Below, in pieces: positions 5,714 through 6,105 of a stretch of 6,105 nucleotides of DNA. Every line of letters starts with the position of its first letter. Position 1 is the stretch's first letter. Origin of the DNA: JBPOIS01 sp052034295 (lineage in GTDB: Bacteria; Pseudomonadota; Gammaproteobacteria; Pseudomonadales; Moraxellaceae); assembly GCA_052034295.1 (NCBI GenBank), contig JBPOIS010000139.1, forward strand, positions 1-6,105, read 5' to 3'. The notes under the pieces were generated by a model, which did not search any database, had not been told where the DNA came from, and saw nothing but the letters and a program-made list of their open reading frames with translations. Both the position numbers and the translations under genes were made by a program.

Positions 5714-6105
5714 TTATCCATGCTGGCGCACCCAGAAAAAAGCCAGCACCAGCATCAGCGCCAGGATCAGGGTGGCCAGCATGCCCGTCCAGCGTTCACG
5801 CGGCTGCAGGGGCTGCAGGGCCAGAGACTGCTGTGGCGGGGCCGACAGGGTGCTGGCTGACGCCGGCAGGATGCCATGCATGTGCTGGAGGTTCAGCAAA
5901 AACGGGGCCAGCCCATCCCCCTGCAACTGGTAGGGGTTGAAGTGCGGCCAGTTCTGCTGCACCAGCCAGTCCTGCAGCGCAGGGTTGAGGGCCACATATT
6001 TCATCGACCAGCCGGCAAACTGGCGCTGCGCCAGGGGACCACGGGCCAGCACCTGCAGGTTCTGGTGGCGTGGGTCGCGCAGCAGCTGCTGGTACAGCGC
6101 CTCGA
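5714..6105 (-). CDS. BLUF-domain blue-light sensor with C-terminal membrane anchor, 5' end outside window
   Basis: The frame is open from the right window edge to TAA at 5714-5716, giving 129 visible residues. The first part (EALYQQLLRDPRH, then ARGPLAQRQFAGWSM) is the second half of a BLUF domain, an FAD-binding blue-light sensor of the ferredoxin-like fold. W32 and M34 of the visible part match the tryptophan and methionine of the WSM motif (W104 and M106 in AppA). The flavin-proximal tyrosine and glutamine lie upstream, outside the window. Visible residues 40-79 look like the helical C-terminal extension of short BLUF proteins. They are followed by a Pro, Ala, Gln and Ser-rich linker (80-101), a basic ERW (103-105) and a hydrophobic span GMLATLILALMLVLAFFWV (107-125), ending in RQHG. 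No EAL or cyclase domain follows, so the protein would be tail-anchored in the inner membrane, with its sensor cytosolic. It precedes hisIE by 82 nt on the same strand. The GTG at 6052 is internal, not the start. Confidence 0.85.
   Translation of the reverse strand, partial: EALYQQLLRDPRHQNLQVLARGPLAQRQFAGWSMKYVALNPALQDWLVQQNWPHFNPYQLQGDGLAPFLLNLQHMHGILPASASTLSAPPQQSLALQPLQPRERWTGMLATLILALMLVLAFFWVRQHG
5802..5819. repeat. 9-bp tandem repeat in the BLUF gene linker
   Basis: GGCTGCAGG occurs twice in tandem (5802-5810 and 5811-5819). On the minus strand it encodes LQPLQP in the linker before the membrane span. It could vary in copy number between strains without breaking the frame. Confidence 0.5.

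Noticed and set aside
6050..6052. GTG as a start for the right-edge gene
   Set aside because: The frame continues upstream to the window edge with conserved BLUF sequence, so this codon is internal.

Overview
The window looks like ordinary chromosome from a G+C-rich (roughly 60% by eye) Gram-negative proteobacterium. A betaproteobacterium is most likely. The reasons are that histidine-biosynthesis genes sit next to tatABC, a linkage familiar from that class, and that the DusC, TatB and HisI/HisE sequences have a proteobacterial style. I cannot name the genus; a Neisseriales relative is only a guess. No mobile element, CRISPR array, rRNA or tRNA is visible.

Layout: (1) 1-857, minus strand: dusC, a tRNA-dihydrouridine synthase cut off by the left edge of the window. 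(2) 858-1048: a divergent intergenic region with an inverted repeat around a candidate dusC promoter. (3) 1049-1933, plus strand: an unrecognised multi-pass, tryptophan-rich membrane protein. It converges on the next gene so tightly that the two stop codons overlap. (4) 1930-6105, minus strand, read right to left: a BLUF-domain blue-light sensor with a C-terminal membrane anchor (5' end outside the window), then hisIE (a HisI-HisE fusion), tatA, tatB, tatC and a compact superfamily 1 helicase. From hisIE to the helicase the spacings are 54, 9 and 23 nt and then a 17-nt overlap, which fits one transcription unit. The BLUF gene lies 82 nt upstream of hisIE, with a structured spacer between them.

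Functions: HisIE carries out steps 2 and 3 of histidine biosynthesis. TatA, TatB and TatC form the complete twin-arginine export system for folded proteins. The helicase is a small UvrD/Rep-type enzyme whose motifs resemble eukaryotic FBH1 more than full-size UvrD. Its gene starts at a GTG inside the end of tatC, so it may be translationally coupled to tatC.

The least ordinary items are the apparently tail-anchored BLUF protein, the full-length HisI-HisE fusion directly upstream of tatA, and the FBH1-like helicase overlapping tatC. I see no clear sign of a wholly new defence or mobile system here.
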